Below the pieces are notes generated by a model. That model saw nothing but the letters and a program-made list of their open reading frames with translations, did not search any database and was not told where the DNA came from. A stretch of DNA of 64,000 nucleotides, from contig CALDSU010000017.1 in NCBI GenBank assembly GCA_937924525.1, positions 1 through 64,000 on the forward strand. The letters run 5' to 3'. The DNA is from an uncultured Bryobacteraceae bacterium (GTDB taxonomy: Bacteria; Acidobacteriota; Terriglobia; Bryobacterales; Bryobacteraceae). Position numbers and translations under genes: made by a program. Positions 20,204-29,594 of the stretch are shown piece by piece (position 1 is the first letter of the stretch; every line of letters starts with the position of its first letter).

Positions 20204-22363
20204 CACCACTTTTTCCGTGCTCTGGTTGCCGAACTCGTCTTCTACCCGCACGGCGACGGTATGCTCGCCCGGGTTCACCTGCGCGATCTCCAGCGTGAAG
20301 CCGGCCTCGCGGGCGTCCGCCAAGCCTCCCGCGGGCGCTACCGGCGTCCATTCGCCGCCGTCCAGCGAATATTCCGCCTTGGTCACCACGGTCCAGGCGT
20401 CGGCGGCTTTCCACTGCACGCGGAGCCGCTGGCCTTCTCGTTGCGCGCGGAGGTCCGTAATGCTCGGCGGCGTGTTGTCCACCAACACCACGTCGCTTTC
20501 GCGCTGCGCGGCCAACGCCTCGCCTTTCGGATTGGAAGGCGCGTCACTGGCGGTCAGGCGCAGCCGGTACTCGCCATCCGGGAACGCCGTCGAGTCCCAA
20601 CTGTAATAGGCTTCGTGGATTTCCTCCTTGAGCAGTTTCCAGGTGGTCTCCGCGACACCCCGAATCTCCAGCCGGTAGACCAGCGTGTCGTTGTTGAGGT
20701 CGGACACGCGCCAGCGCGCGCCCAGGTATCCCTTGGCCCACTGCATGGTGGGGAACGACACCGCGCCGCTCTTGGATCCGGCGGGACGCGCCGCTTGCCC
20801 GAAGGCAGGGAGCGACAGGGTCTTCGCCGCCGGGACCGCCGCCGCCGGCGGGAAGCGATAGTTCGGGGGGGTCTCCTCCAACGCTTCCACCAGCGGAGCT
20901 ACGTTTTTTTGTAGGTAGGCCAGTTCCACCCACTCGATTTCGGGCGAGGTGACGCCATCGCCGGTGAGCGTGGCCTTCCACTGGAAGAAGCGCGCCGGAG
21001 CGACGTTGGGGCGGCCGCCTTCGGCAGCCGAAATCGGCGCGGACCAGTCGGTCCACGTCTGCCCGGGACGGCTGACGTTGCCGCTGCGTCCGGAAAGCGC
21101 AACCGCGCCCTGGCCTCGGTAGCGCAGCCTGCCCCAGGTGGAGAAAACTTCGGCGTCGAGTACGTCGCTCTCGAGCGTGCCTTCCCGCACCAGTTTCGGA
21201 CCGATTTGGTAAAGCTTACCGGGGTTGCCGGTTCCGGCGAAGAAGGTATCCCCGGTCACGGCGAACGCTGTCACCTGCGTAGGCGGGGCGGTCCAGATCA
21301 AAGTATGCAACGCCTCCGAATCCAGGCGGTAGACTGCTCCTTTGTTTCCGGTGCCCACCCAAGCGCGCCCCTGCGCATCGACGGCGAGCGCGTAGGCGAT
21401 GTCTTGGGCGTGGGTCCAGTACTTGCGCGGGTAACCGTCGGGTTCGATGCGCACGACCTCGGAACCGCCGGTGATGGCCACCGGAACGGGAGCCACGGGC
21501 GCGGGCGCGCCCGTGGGAGGCCGCGCCGCCATCGGCGCCGCCGGCGCGGGCGCTGCCGCGGGTGCGGCGGGAGCGGGCGCCACGGGCGGCGCCGGGGGCG
21601 GCGCGGCCTGCTTGGTCCCCACCGCGGCGGCATAGATGCTTCCGTCCGGGCCCAACGCCAGCGCGGTCACTTCCCGCTTGGTGGTTTGATGCAACACAAA
21701 ACCCTTGCCGCCGTCCTCCACCCGGATGACCAGGCCGGAAGGCTCCGTGCCAATCACCAGGCGGCCCTCCCGGTCGATCGCCAGCGCGCGGGCGTGCGTC
21801 TCCCCGGTGCGATAGAACACGCTCCCGGATCCCGCGGCGGTCACCTTGTGCACTTCGCCCTTGTCCCCCGTGCCGACAAACAGTTCGCCCTTCGCGTTGC
21901 GTGCGAGCGCCCAGATGTACTTGGTCTGCGGCGCGTAGAACACCCGCGAGGCGCCGTCGGGTTGCACCTCGTACACCTTTCCGTCGGGCGAGGTCGCGAC
22001 GTACAGCCGGCCGTCCGCCGCCGGCAGAATCACCTGGATCTGGAGCTCGGCGAATTCTTTCACGACCGAGGTCTGGCCGGCAGGCGTTACTTTGAGCAGC
22101 TTGGCGCCCGGGCCCCCGCCCGCATACACGTTGCCGCCGGCATCGCGCGCCACGGTCCACAGGTACGCCGCAGGAGAATCATAGAGCTCTTTGGTCTCCG
22201 GCCCCAGGGTCAGCCGGCCGTCGCTGCGCAGCGCCAGGCGCTCCAGCACGCCCTTCTCAAACTCGGCTTTCGACGATTGCTGCCAGAACTGCGTCTCCGC
22301 CGCCCACAACACCACCCCGGACGCGCACACGCCCGTTGCCATCCACCTGCGTAATCCGAACAT
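20195..22363 (-). CDS. Secreted beta-propeller protein with Ala/Pro linker and fibronectin-like C-terminus
   Basis: A protein of 722 residues. A signal peptide ends near residue 22. Residues 60-400 contain repeated propeller blades of the SMP30/NHL-like style: YLWTVARDAGGNVYAGGGPG, then RLYVATSPDGKVYEVQPDG, then ELFVGTGDKGEVHKVT, then RAWVGTGNKGAVYRLDSE. The blades are interrupted by a low-complexity Ala/Pro/Val linker of about 45 residues (near 255-300). The C-terminus has Ig or fibronectin-like strands (VVLVDNTPPSITDLRAQREG). It could be a surface sensor or scaffold; no enzyme motif is visible. It lies 12 bp downstream of the S55 protease gene and is probably cotranscribed with it. Confidence 0.78.
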   Translation of the reverse strand: MFGLRRWMATGVCASGVVLWAAETQFWQQSSKAEFEKGVLERLALRSDGRLTLGPETKELYDSPAAYLWTVARDAGGNVYAGGGPGAKLLKVTPAGQTSVVKEFAELQIQVILPAADGRLYVATSPDGKVYEVQPDGASRVFYAPQTKYIWALARNAKGELFVGTGDKGEVHKVTAAGSGSVFYRTGETHARALAIDREGRLVIGTEPSGLVIRVEDGGKGFVLHQTTKREVTALALGPDGSIYAAAVGTKQAAPPPAPPVAPAPAAPAAAPAPAAPMAARPPTGAPAPVAPVPVAITGGSEVVRIEPDGYPRKYWTHAQDIAYALAVDAQGRAWVGTGNKGAVYRLDSEALHTLIWTAPPTQVTAFAVTGDTFFAGTGNPGKLYQIGPKLVREGTLESDVLDAEVFSTWGRLRYRGQGAVALSGRSGNVSRPGQTWTDWSAPISAAEGGRPNVAPARFFQWKATLTGDGVTSPEIEWVELAYLQKNVAPLVEALEETPPNYRFPPAAAVPAAKTLSLPAFGQAARPAGSKSGAVSFPTMQWAKGYLGARWRVSDLNNDTLVYRLEIRGVAETTWKLLKEEIHEAYYSWDSTAFPDGEYRLRLTASDAPSNPKGEALAAQRESDVVLVDNTPPSITDLRAQREGQRLRVQWKAADAWTVVTKAEYSLDGGEWTPVAPAGGLADAREAGFTLEIAQVNPGEHTVAVRVEDEFGNQSTEKVVVR

Positions 22364-22375
22364 GAATCCTTCTTG

Positions 22376-24232
22376 TCAGCGCACGTTCACTTTCAGCGAG
22401 TAACTGCCCGAGACGACGTAATCGAAAGGAAGGGAAGCCTGCTCGGTGATGCTCTCCCCGGCCAGGAACATGGCGCGGTTGGAGGCGCGGCCGGTCTGCA
22501 TCATGTTTAGCGCGGACGCGGGCAGGCTGGGCATCGTCTTGTCGTCGTAATAGGCAGTGGGGGCCATCCGCACCAGGGAGATATACAGGCGCGAATTGCT
22601 GCGCTCCTGGTTGAGCAGGGACACCGTCTCGGGCAAGTCGATGTAGCGGTTGCTCATCCCCGCCACCGCCGGCAGACGGTTGAGGGTGTCGGCGTCGCTC
22701 AGCAGAATCCGGTGGGCGCCCGGAGGCATGGATTCCGGGATGGGGATTTCGCAATCCCGCTCGATGCGCTCGCCGCGGTACGGCCGCAGGAACACCTTCA
22801 CTTTCACCGTGTCGCCGGGCCGCACGTCGCTCTCGGAAAGCCACGCGCTTTCAATGCCGGCCACCCGCCGCTCGGGGATCAGGTCGACCGTGACGTTGAC
22901 GCGTTTGAGCCGCGGCGTCTTGACGGAATTGAGGAAGAGCCGGTTGAACTTGTCGCCCCACCAGCCCGCCAGCAGCATGGGCGCCGGCATGGGCACTTCG
23001 CTGGACGCGAGCATCGTATTCAGCGAAAGATTGCCGGGCCCGTCAAGTTCCACCTGCCCGCTCAACCGGTAGGTGGCTTCATCCATGAATTCGTTCAATC
23101 CGGAGATGGAATTGAACAACGTAATCATCATCAGGTAGGGCGTCCATTTTTGCTGCACGAAGACATTGAAGCGGAAACTCTTCTCGCCGCGGACGGCGGC
23201 CGTGTCCGCCAGGGAACGCACCTTCACCTCCACCGGGATCATGGCCGACTCGACGCCCAGTTCGCCCAGAATGCCGCTGTGCCGGTCCTGCCGCAGCGCC
23301 CCCACGATCTCGGTGGCGTTGGCGACCTTGAAGGGGGAGAACTGGGAAGCCAGCACCATCAGCACTTCGCCTTTCGCCATCGGCATATCCACCGGGCCGA
23401 GGTTGAAGAAGGGGTGGCCGAAACCCAACACCCGTTTGCCGTCGTTGTAAGTCACCGTGCCGAGTCCGGTGACGCTCATGTCGCCGGAGACCAGCACCCC
23501 GGCAATCGGCTCCCCGGGCTGCAAAGCGCTTTGCCAATCCGGGGCCGGTTGGGAGGTGTAGAGCGCGCCGGCGGCGCCGCCCTGCACGGCGTGAACCCCC
23601 ATTTGCCGGAACAGCGGGCCAAACTCGCGTAGGACGTGCTCATGAAAGCCGGCGAACACCAGGGGCGTCTCGATGGGCGTGAGCAGCGGGGGGGTCCGCA
23701 ACAGCTCGGGCGAGGCGCCCGCCGCGACGGCGCGGGCCAGTAAGTCGCCCGGCACGGCCATCGCCGCCTGCCGCGGCGCTTCGCCCGGAACGCGGGCGTT
23801 GGCCGGGCGGGACGCGTCCAATTCGTTGATCTCCAGCATCAGCTCGATCGGTGTGATGCCGCAGATGGCGTCGGGCGAAAACACGCTCAGCCGCAGCGCC
23901 ACCGCGCCGATCAGTTTCCCCTCCACGTAAACCGGGCTGCCGCTCATGCCGCCGGCGACGTTGGTCCGCGTCGCCTTCCCGCCCATCTTGGCCAGAATGA
24001 TGTCCTGCTTCGGGCCCCAGGCGTTCTTCCACAGCCCGATGATTTCAACGGGCACCGGTTCCGGTTCCGAACCGGTAAATACGGTCCAGGCGACGCCCGT
24101 CATGCCGGGTTTCAACGCGCTCGACTGGAGAATTTCGACCGGGCCAGCCTTCGGCCTCGCGGAAGCCGGGGCTGCCTGCGCGCCAACCAGCGCGGCGGTA
24201 CCGAACGCGATGGCGGCAAAAGGTAACTTCAT
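22376..24232 (-). CDS. Exported SpoIVB/S55-peptidase-like protein
   Basis: A protein of 618 residues from the ATG at 24232, which begins a clear signal peptide (MKLPFAAIAFGTAALVGAQA). The S55 peptidase domain is N-terminal: LKPGMTGVAWTVFTG, then KQDIILAKMGG, then the nucleophile motif GGMSGSPVYVEGKLIGAVAL. The C-terminal 400 residues have no familiar domain. In Bacillus, SpoIVB cleaves a membrane signalling partner; in non-sporulating Acidobacteria and Myxobacteria this family is widespread and uncharacterised. It is likely in an operon with the propeller protein downstream. Confidence 0.85.
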   Translation of the reverse strand: MKLPFAAIAFGTAALVGAQAAPASARPKAGPVEILQSSALKPGMTGVAWTVFTGSEPEPVPVEIIGLWKNAWGPKQDIILAKMGGKATRTNVAGGMSGSPVYVEGKLIGAVALRLSVFSPDAICGITPIELMLEINELDASRPANARVPGEAPRQAAMAVPGDLLARAVAAGASPELLRTPPLLTPIETPLVFAGFHEHVLREFGPLFRQMGVHAVQGGAAGALYTSQPAPDWQSALQPGEPIAGVLVSGDMSVTGLGTVTYNDGKRVLGFGHPFFNLGPVDMPMAKGEVLMVLASQFSPFKVANATEIVGALRQDRHSGILGELGVESAMIPVEVKVRSLADTAAVRGEKSFRFNVFVQQKWTPYLMMITLFNSISGLNEFMDEATYRLSGQVELDGPGNLSLNTMLASSEVPMPAPMLLAGWWGDKFNRLFLNSVKTPRLKRVNVTVDLIPERRVAGIESAWLSESDVRPGDTVKVKVFLRPYRGERIERDCEIPIPESMPPGAHRILLSDADTLNRLPAVAGMSNRYIDLPETVSLLNQERSNSRLYISLVRMAPTAYYDDKTMPSLPASALNMMQTGRASNRAMFLAGESITEQASLPFDYVVSGSYSLKVNVR

Positions 24233-24372
24233 CAGTTTCGTCCGCTCCGTGCCTTCATTGTACTGTGACACCAGCGCTGCTCCCGCCCGGACGGGGACGC
24301 CCGGCCGGTTTTTTTCGTGCGGGGGCTTTCTTCCGCCGGGACCGCGTGTTATGGATCGGACGGGAGAAGTCC

Positions 24373-24945
24373 ATGATTCTGGCGTCCCACCTTCGCGCAG
24401 GGATGGTGATCCGGTTCGAAGGGCAGTTGTATCGCGTCCTGCTGGCCGACTATCATCCGGGGCAGGGCAAGATGGGCGGCGTGACGCATGCCCGGCTCAA
24501 AAATCTGGCCACCTCCACGCTCCGGGAACATAACTTCCGCGGCGAGCTGAAACTGGACGACCGCCCGGTAGTGCGCTCCACCATGGAATTTCTTTATCAG
24601 GATGGCGCGGCGTTTCACTTCATGAGCCCGCTGACCTACGAACAGATCGAGCTAGCCGCCGGCCTCATCGGCCCGCAGGCGGAGTTTCTGCTGCCGCAGA
24701 TGCAGGTCACCGTGGAGTTCGTGGAGGGACAGCCGGTCCACGTGGTCCTGCCTGGAATCGTCGAGGTGCAGGTGGCGGAGACCGCGCCCCCCGCGCACCA
24801 GCAGCAGGACAGCACCTGGAAGCCGGCGCGGCTGGAGAATGGCGTCGAGGTGCAGGTGCCCCCCTTTGTGAAAAACGGCGACGTCATCCGCCTCGACTTG
24901 ACGACGCTGCGGTATATGGACCGCGTCAAGACCGGCGTGCGGTAG
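24373..24945 (+). CDS. efp: Translation elongation factor P
   Basis: A protein of 190 residues starting behind GGGAGAAG. All three EF-P domains are present (KOW-like N-terminal, then two OB folds; VTVEFVEGQPVHVVLPGIVE and KNGDVIRLDLTTLRYMDR). EF-P relieves ribosome stalling at proline runs. The loop that carries the modified Lys or Arg reads YHPGQGKMGG: one residue longer than the PGKG loop of E. coli, with K33 as the likely tip residue. I believe this loop form occurs in other acidobacterial EF-P proteins. No epmA, epmB or earP gene is adjacent. Confidence 0.93.
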   Translation: MILASHLRAGMVIRFEGQLYRVLLADYHPGQGKMGGVTHARLKNLATSTLREHNFRGELKLDDRPVVRSTMEFLYQDGAAFHFMSPLTYEQIELAAGLIGPQAEFLLPQMQVTVEFVEGQPVHVVLPGIVEVQVAETAPPAHQQQDSTWKPARLENGVEVQVPPFVKNGDVIRLDLTTLRYMDRVKTGVR

Positions 24946-24991
24946 CCGATTGCCGCCGCCGGGACGCCGGCCGATAATGGTCGATCAGGCT

Positions 24992-25852
24992 ATGCCTCGC
25001 TCGATTTCGATCAGCCGGCGCGCCTTGCTGGCGGCGCCCGCCGCTGCCGCCGCGGCGGCGGCGCCCTCCTGGCCGGCCGGCGTGGAGGTGATCGACGCCC
25101 ACTCGCACCTGGCGCATCGCGCCAATCCGCGCTGGGCGGAAGACGACCGCGCGCTGGTCGACGCCGCCGATAAACTGGGCATCGCCCAGTTGGCCTGTTC
25201 GATCCTCCCGGCTGAACGCGCCGCGACGCCCGACGTGTTCCGCCAGTGCAACGACTGGGTGGCCGACGGCATGCGGCGGTTCCCGGGCCGCATCCTAGGA
25301 TACGCCTTCGTCAATCCGGGCTTCGTGCGCGAAGCGGCCGCCGAGGTGCGCCGCTGCGTCGAGCAGCGCGGCTTCATCGGCGTCAAGCTCTACAACACCT
25401 ACTTCGCCGACGAACCCGTGCTGAATCCGCTGGCGGAGTTGTGCGTGGAACTGCGGGTCCCCCTGCTGCACCATGCCGGGCGCCCGAGCTGGCTTTCGCC
25501 CCCGCAGCCGCGCATCAGCGACGGCAGTCACCTGTCCGCCCTGGCGGCGCGCTATCCCGAGCTGATGCTGATCTGCGCGCACATTTGCGGCGGCGGCGAT
25601 TGGGAGTGGCAGATCAAAGCTCTCCGGCGCGCTCCCAGCGTGTATCTCGACCTCGCCGGCAGCGTGGCGGACGAGGGCGTCGTGGAAATGGCCGCGCGCA
25701 TCCTGGGCGCGGACCGTTTATTGTTCGCCTGCGACCTGTCGATGACGGCCAGCGTCGGCCGCATCCGCGGGGCGGAGTTGCCCGAGGCCGACAAGCGCAA
25801 GATCCTCGGCCAGAACTTTGCGCGCATCCTGGCGCGGCGGGGGACCCGATGA
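24992..25852 (+). CDS. Amidohydrolase-family TIM-barrel protein, Tat-like N-terminus
   Basis: About 286 residues; starts at 24992 or 24977 are possible and neither has a good ribosome site. The N-terminus ISRRALLAAPAAAAAAAAP resembles a Tat signal. The metal-binding start of the barrel is VIDAHSHL; later come LLHHAGRPSW, LICAHICGGGDWEW and a final Asp in LLFACDLSM. This is the amidohydrolase-2 (ACMSD-like) type, which acts on carboxylates or lactones. It overlaps the next gene by ATGA, and the two products may form a heteromer. Confidence 0.8.
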   Translation: MPRSISISRRALLAAPAAAAAAAAPSWPAGVEVIDAHSHLAHRANPRWAEDDRALVDAADKLGIAQLACSILPAERAATPDVFRQCNDWVADGMRRFPGRILGYAFVNPGFVREAAAEVRRCVEQRGFIGVKLYNTYFADEPVLNPLAELCVELRVPLLHHAGRPSWLSPPQPRISDGSHLSALAARYPELMLICAHICGGGDWEWQIKALRRAPSVYLDLAGSVADEGVVEMAARILGADRLLFACDLSMTASVGRIRGAELPEADKRKILGQNFARILARRGTR

Positions 25853-26622
25853 TCGACCTGAACGCTTATCTCGGACCCTTTGCGTTCCGCCGGCTCCGCT
25901 ACCGCACGGCGGCAGGGCTGCTGCGTCTGATGGACCGCGCCAAGATCGAGCAGGCGCTGGTGTCGAGCGCGGCGGCCATCACCTACCGCAACGCGCAGGC
26001 CGGCAACGAAGAGTTGGCCGCCGAAGCCGCCCCGCATCGCGGGCGGCTGCTGCCCTGCGCCGTCCTGAACCCGGCGTACGCGGGCTGGCGGGACGACCTC
26101 GCCATTTGCCACGACGAGTTCGGCATGCGCGCGGTCCGGCTTTATCCCCGCTGGCACCAATACCGGCTCACCGACCCCGAGTGCGTCGCGCTGGTCCAGG
26201 CGGCGGCCGCGCGCGGCTGGCTGATTACCATCCCGGTGCGCGTCGAGGACCGCCGCCAGCAAAGCTGGCTGGTGGACATCCCCAACGTTGACTACGACGA
26301 GATTGCCGCCTTGCTGCGAAGATGCCCGGACGCGAAGTTCGCCCTGCTCAACGGCTCGGGTTACACCGGCTCGCTGCTGGGCCGCGCCCACAACGGGCTG
26401 CCCCCTAATTATGTCGTGGACGTCGCGCTCATGACGGCGGAAATGACCAACGAGATCGGCCAGTTGGTGCGCAACCTGGGCGAGGAGCGCGTGGTGTTCG
26501 GCACCGGCATCCCGTTCCACTATCCGGAGCCCGCGGTCGTGAAACTGGAGATCCTTGACGTTCCCGCGGAGGTGAAGCGCCGGATTGCGTCCGGCAACGC
26601 GCGCCGTCTGCTGGGACTGTGA
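25849..26622 (+). CDS. Amidohydrolase-like TIM-barrel protein lacking several metal ligands
   Basis: A protein of 257 residues, coupled to the preceding gene. The overall pattern follows amidohydrolase-2 proteins (MIDLNAYLGPFAFRRL; AVRLYPRWHQYRL; ERVVFGTGIPFHYPEPAVVK), but the usual opening DxHxH is DLNAY and the mid-barrel His pair is not obvious. It may be a non-catalytic partner of the preceding intact-looking enzyme. No signal peptide is visible, unlike its neighbour. Confidence 0.72.
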   Translation: MIDLNAYLGPFAFRRLRYRTAAGLLRLMDRAKIEQALVSSAAAITYRNAQAGNEELAAEAAPHRGRLLPCAVLNPAYAGWRDDLAICHDEFGMRAVRLYPRWHQYRLTDPECVALVQAAAARGWLITIPVRVEDRRQQSWLVDIPNVDYDEIAALLRRCPDAKFALLNGSGYTGSLLGRAHNGLPPNYVVDVALMTAEMTNEIGQLVRNLGEERVVFGTGIPFHYPEPAVVKLEILDVPAEVKRRIASGNARRLLGL

Positions 26623-26690
26623 TCCCATCGCTCGCGGCGCCGCCGGAATGTTTCGCGCGTGTGACGTAGACTGATGGGTTGGAGGTCAAG

Positions 26691-28784
26691 ATGGCCGCCC
26701 TGCCCCATCTCCGCGAAGCCGGCCAGTCGGCGGAAGCGCATCGGGAATTCCTGATCGCCGCGTTCCGGATCATGCAACTGGCTCGGAGACTGGACGACCG
26801 GGAGGTGGCGTTGAAACGCCAGAACCGGATTTTTTTTCAGATCAGCGGCGCGGGGCACGAAGCGGTCCAAGCCGCCGCGGCCTGCGTGCTCCGGCCGGGC
26901 TTGGACTGGGTATATCCCTATTACCGCGACCGGGCGCTTTGCCTGGGGCTCGGCATGACGGCGCGCGACATGCTGCTACAAGCCGTAGGCGCGGCGGCGG
27001 ATCCTTCCTCCGGAGGGCGGCAGATGCCCTCCCACTGGAGTTCTCCGGCTCTGCACATCGTCTCGGCGTCGTCGCCGACCGGCACCCAGTATTTGCAGGC
27101 CGTGGGCTGCGCGGAAGCCGGTCGCCGGCTCCACCCCGGCGCCGGCGAAATCACCCTGGTGTCCTCCGGCGACGGCGCCACCAGCGAGGGAGAGTTTTGG
27201 GAGGCGCTCAACGCCGCGTGTCTGAACCGCTTGCCGGTGCTGTTTCTCATCCAGGACAATGGCTATGCCATCTCCGTACCCGTCGAGCATCAAACCGCCG
27301 GTGGCAGCGTGTCGCGCCTGGCGGCAGGCTTCCCGGATTTGTTCATCAAGGAGCTGGATGGTCTCGACTTCCGGGAATCCTTGGCGGGTCTGGAAGAAGC
27401 GGCGGCCTTTTGCCGCGGCGGGCGGGGACCCGCCCTGGTGCACGCACACGTGATCCGCCCCTATTCGCACTCCCTCTCCGACGACGAGCGGCTGTACAAG
27501 ACGGAAGCGGAGCGGGCGCGGGAAGCCGAACGCGATCCGCTGCTCACCTACCCCCAGCGACTGGTGGAAGAGGGCGTGCTGGACCGCCACCGATTGCAGA
27601 TCCTGCTGCACGAGGTCGAGCGGGAGGTCGAGGAGGCGACGCGCGAAGCGCTCGACGCCGAGCCGCCCGCGCCCGATTCGTACCTCACCCATCTGTACTC
27701 TTCTGCGGTCGACCCCACCGGCTCCGTTTTCGAGCGGGAACCGGCGTTTCGCGGCGAGCCGCGCACCATGGTCGACGCCATCAACCAGACGCTCCACGAA
27801 GAAATGCGGCGCGACGAGCGCATCGTCGTCTTCGGCGAGGACGTGGCCGATTGCAGCCGCGAAGCCAACCTCGGCCAGGTAAAAGGGAAAGGCGGCGTCT
27901 TCAAAGTCACCGCGGGACTCCAGACGGCGTTCGGTTCGGCGCGCTGCTTCAATACCCCGCTGGCCGAAGCCGCCATTACCGGACGCGCCATCGGCATGGC
28001 GACCCGCGGCTTGAAGCCGGTGGCCGAGATCCAGTTTTTCGACTATATCTGGCCAGCCATGATGCAGATTCGCGACGAAATGGCTACGCTGCGCTGGCGT
28101 TCCCACGGAGGGTTTGCCTGCCCGCTGGTGCTCCGCGTGCCCATTGGCGGATATTTGAACGGCGGGGCCATCTACCACAGCCAGTGCGGAGAATCGATCT
28201 TCACCCACATCCCCGGCTTGCGGGTGGTGATGCCCTCGAACGCGCTGGACGCCTGCGGCCTGCTGCGGACCGCGATCCGCTGCGACGATCCCGTCTTGTT
28301 CCTCGAGCACAAGAAACTGTACCGGGAGCCGTATAATCGCTGGCCGCACCCAGGTGAGGAGTTTTGTATTCCCTTTGGCAAGGCCAGCCGGGTGAAACCG
28401 GGGCGCGACCTGACGGTGGTCACCTACGGCGCGCTGGTCCAGAAGGCGCTGCTGGCGGCGACCCAGGTGGAGCGCAAAGAGGCTCCGGCCAGCATTGAAG
28501 TGCTCGACCTGCGTTCCCTGGCGCCTTACGACTGGGAGACGATCGCCGCATCGGTGGGCAAAACCAGCCGGGTGCTGGTGGCGCACGAGGACGTCGGCTC
28601 GTGGGGATACGGCGCGGAAATCGCCGCCCGCATCGCCGATGAGCTGTTTGACCTCCTCGACGCCCCGGTCCGCCGCGTGGCCGCCAAGGATACCTGGGTG
28701 GGCTACCACCCGCAGCTCGAGCAAAGCATCCTGCCACAAGTGGACGACTTGGCGCATGCGATGAGTGCGTTACTGGCGTTTTAG
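26691..28784 (+). CDS. Fused alpha-beta E1 component of a branched-chain-type 2-oxoacid dehydrogenase
   Basis: A protein of 697 residues; the start is set by GGAGGT at 26681-26686. Residues 1-345 are E1-alpha with the thiamine diphosphate motif [15 protein letters not shown] ending in NGYAIS. Residues 355-695 are E1-beta ([38 protein letters not shown]; a late [15 protein letters not shown]). Together they decarboxylate a branched-chain or other 2-oxoacid and pass the acyl group to a lipoyl E2. No E2 or E3 gene lies in the window. An acyl-CoA dehydrogenase at 46301 would act later in the same type of pathway. Confidence 0.9.
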   Translation: MAALPHLREAGQSAEAHREFLIAAFRIMQLARRLDDREVALKRQNRIFFQISGAGHEAVQAAAACVLRPGLDWVYPYYRDRALCLGLGMTARDMLLQAVGAAADPSSGGRQMPSHWSSPALHIVSASSPTGTQYLQAVGCAEAGRRLHPGAGEITLVSSGDGATSEGEFWEALNAACLNRLPVLFLIQDNGYAISVPVEHQTAGGSVSRLAAGFPDLFIKELDGLDFRESLAGLEEAAAFCRGGRGPALVHAHVIRPYSHSLSDDERLYKTEAERAREAERDPLLTYPQRLVEEGVLDRHRLQILLHEVEREVEEATREALDAEPPAPDSYLTHLYSSAVDPTGSVFEREPAFRGEPRTMVDAINQTLHEEMRRDERIVVFGEDVADCSREANLGQVKGKGGVFKVTAGLQTAFGSARCFNTPLAEAAITGRAIGMATRGLKPVAEIQFFDYIWPAMMQIRDEMATLRWRSHGGFACPLVLRVPIGGYLNGGAIYHSQCGESIFTHIPGLRVVMPSNALDACGLLRTAIRCDDPVLFLEHKKLYREPYNRWPHPGEEFCIPFGKASRVKPGRDLTVVTYGALVQKALLAATQVERKEAPASIEVLDLRSLAPYDWETIAASVGKTSRVLVAHEDVGSWGYGAEIAARIADELFDLLDAPVRRVAAKDTWVGYHPQLEQSILPQVDDLAHAMSALLAF

Positions 28785-28791
28785 GCCGGCA

Positions 28792-28806
28792 GCTTCAGTC
28801 TGAAGC
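28792..28806. repeat. Short palindrome after the E1 gene
   Basis: GCTTCAG-T-CTGAAGC is a 7-bp inverted repeat 8 bp after the stop codon. There is no T-run. It could be part of a terminator or a REP-like element; the surrounding 28785-28988 holds no gene that I can see. Confidence 0.3.
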
Positions 28807-28988
28807 CGCAGAGGCGCGCTTGCCGCCGCGCGTGGCTCCGGTCCATCAACGAGTTCGGGACGACGAACGTTTGGCGTCGCGATGCAGACACGGGCTGCTT
28901 GCGGATGGACTACACTAGCGCGAGGGGCGGTACGGTGAATCAAGTTCATCGCCCGTTCCGACTTCGGCATCCAAGCTGGTAATCGAAG

Positions 28989-29594
28989 ATGGCTGCACCA
29001 AGCCTTCCCTCCGCTGCGTTGCATCCGGACCTGAAAGACCTGGCCGACCAATTCATGCGGCTGGCCGAAGACGCCCGCGCGTTGGCCGCCCGCTTTGACG
29101 ACCCGCGGATGAACTGGACTCCCGACCCCAGCCGCTGGTCGATTGGACAGCATCTGGACCACCTGAACATCGTTGGCCGGCTGTACCTGCCGGTCCTGCG
29201 GGAGGCGATGGGCCAGGCGCGCGCGCGCGGCCTCGAGAGCGCGGGGCCGTATCGCCACGGCTGGCTGGGGGACTACTTCGTCCGGCTGGCGGAGCCGCCT
29301 CCCCGGCGGAAGTTTTTCGCCCCCAAAGCGATGCGCCCGGCGGCCCGCGTGGTGGCGGCCGAAACGCTCGTTGGCTTTCTCGCCTTGCAGGACGAAGTGC
29401 GCGCGTGTCTTCGCGAGGCGAACGGTCTGGACCTGGGCCGGGTCAAGTTGGCGTCGCCGGTCACCTCGCTGCTGCGTCTTTCTTTGGGCCAGGCGTTCCG
29501 TCTGCTTGCCGCGCATGAGCGACGGCACCTGTGGCATAGCTGGCAACTCCGGAAGCTGCTCGACTTCCCTGCCCCGCCGGCGGATTTCGAATGA
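28989..29594 (+). CDS. DinB-like (four-helix) protein
   Basis: A protein of 201 residues. It has the DinB/YfiT pattern: WSIGQHLDHLNIVGRLYLP near residue 55 and AHERRHLWHSWQLRKLL near 175, providing the three histidines that usually bind a metal. Members include bacillithiol- and mycothiol-type transferases and many of unknown function. It overlaps the next gene by ATGA and a second, distinct DinB-like gene lies at 32549. Confidence 0.8.
   Translation: MAAPSLPSAALHPDLKDLADQFMRLAEDARALAARFDDPRMNWTPDPSRWSIGQHLDHLNIVGRLYLPVLREAMGQARARGLESAGPYRHGWLGDYFVRLAEPPPRRKFFAPKAMRPAARVVAAETLVGFLALQDEVRACLREANGLDLGRVKLASPVTSLLRLSLGQAFRLLAAHERRHLWHSWQLRKLLDFPAPPADFE

Noticed and set aside
18816-20414. A 532-codon open frame on the minus strand over the anti-sigma and secreted protein genes
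   Set aside because: Spans two real genes and their overlap; translation is Arg/Gly/His-rich with no recognisable sequence.
24373-24945. EF-P with the key Lys replaced by Gln (PGQG)
   Set aside because: Aligning from the conserved downstream residues shows a one-residue insertion, leaving K33 at the tip. The Lys is probably not lost.
26976-28757. A 593-codon open frame on the minus strand
   Set aside because: Antisense to the E1 alpha-beta fusion with intact thiamine diphosphate motif and ribosome site.
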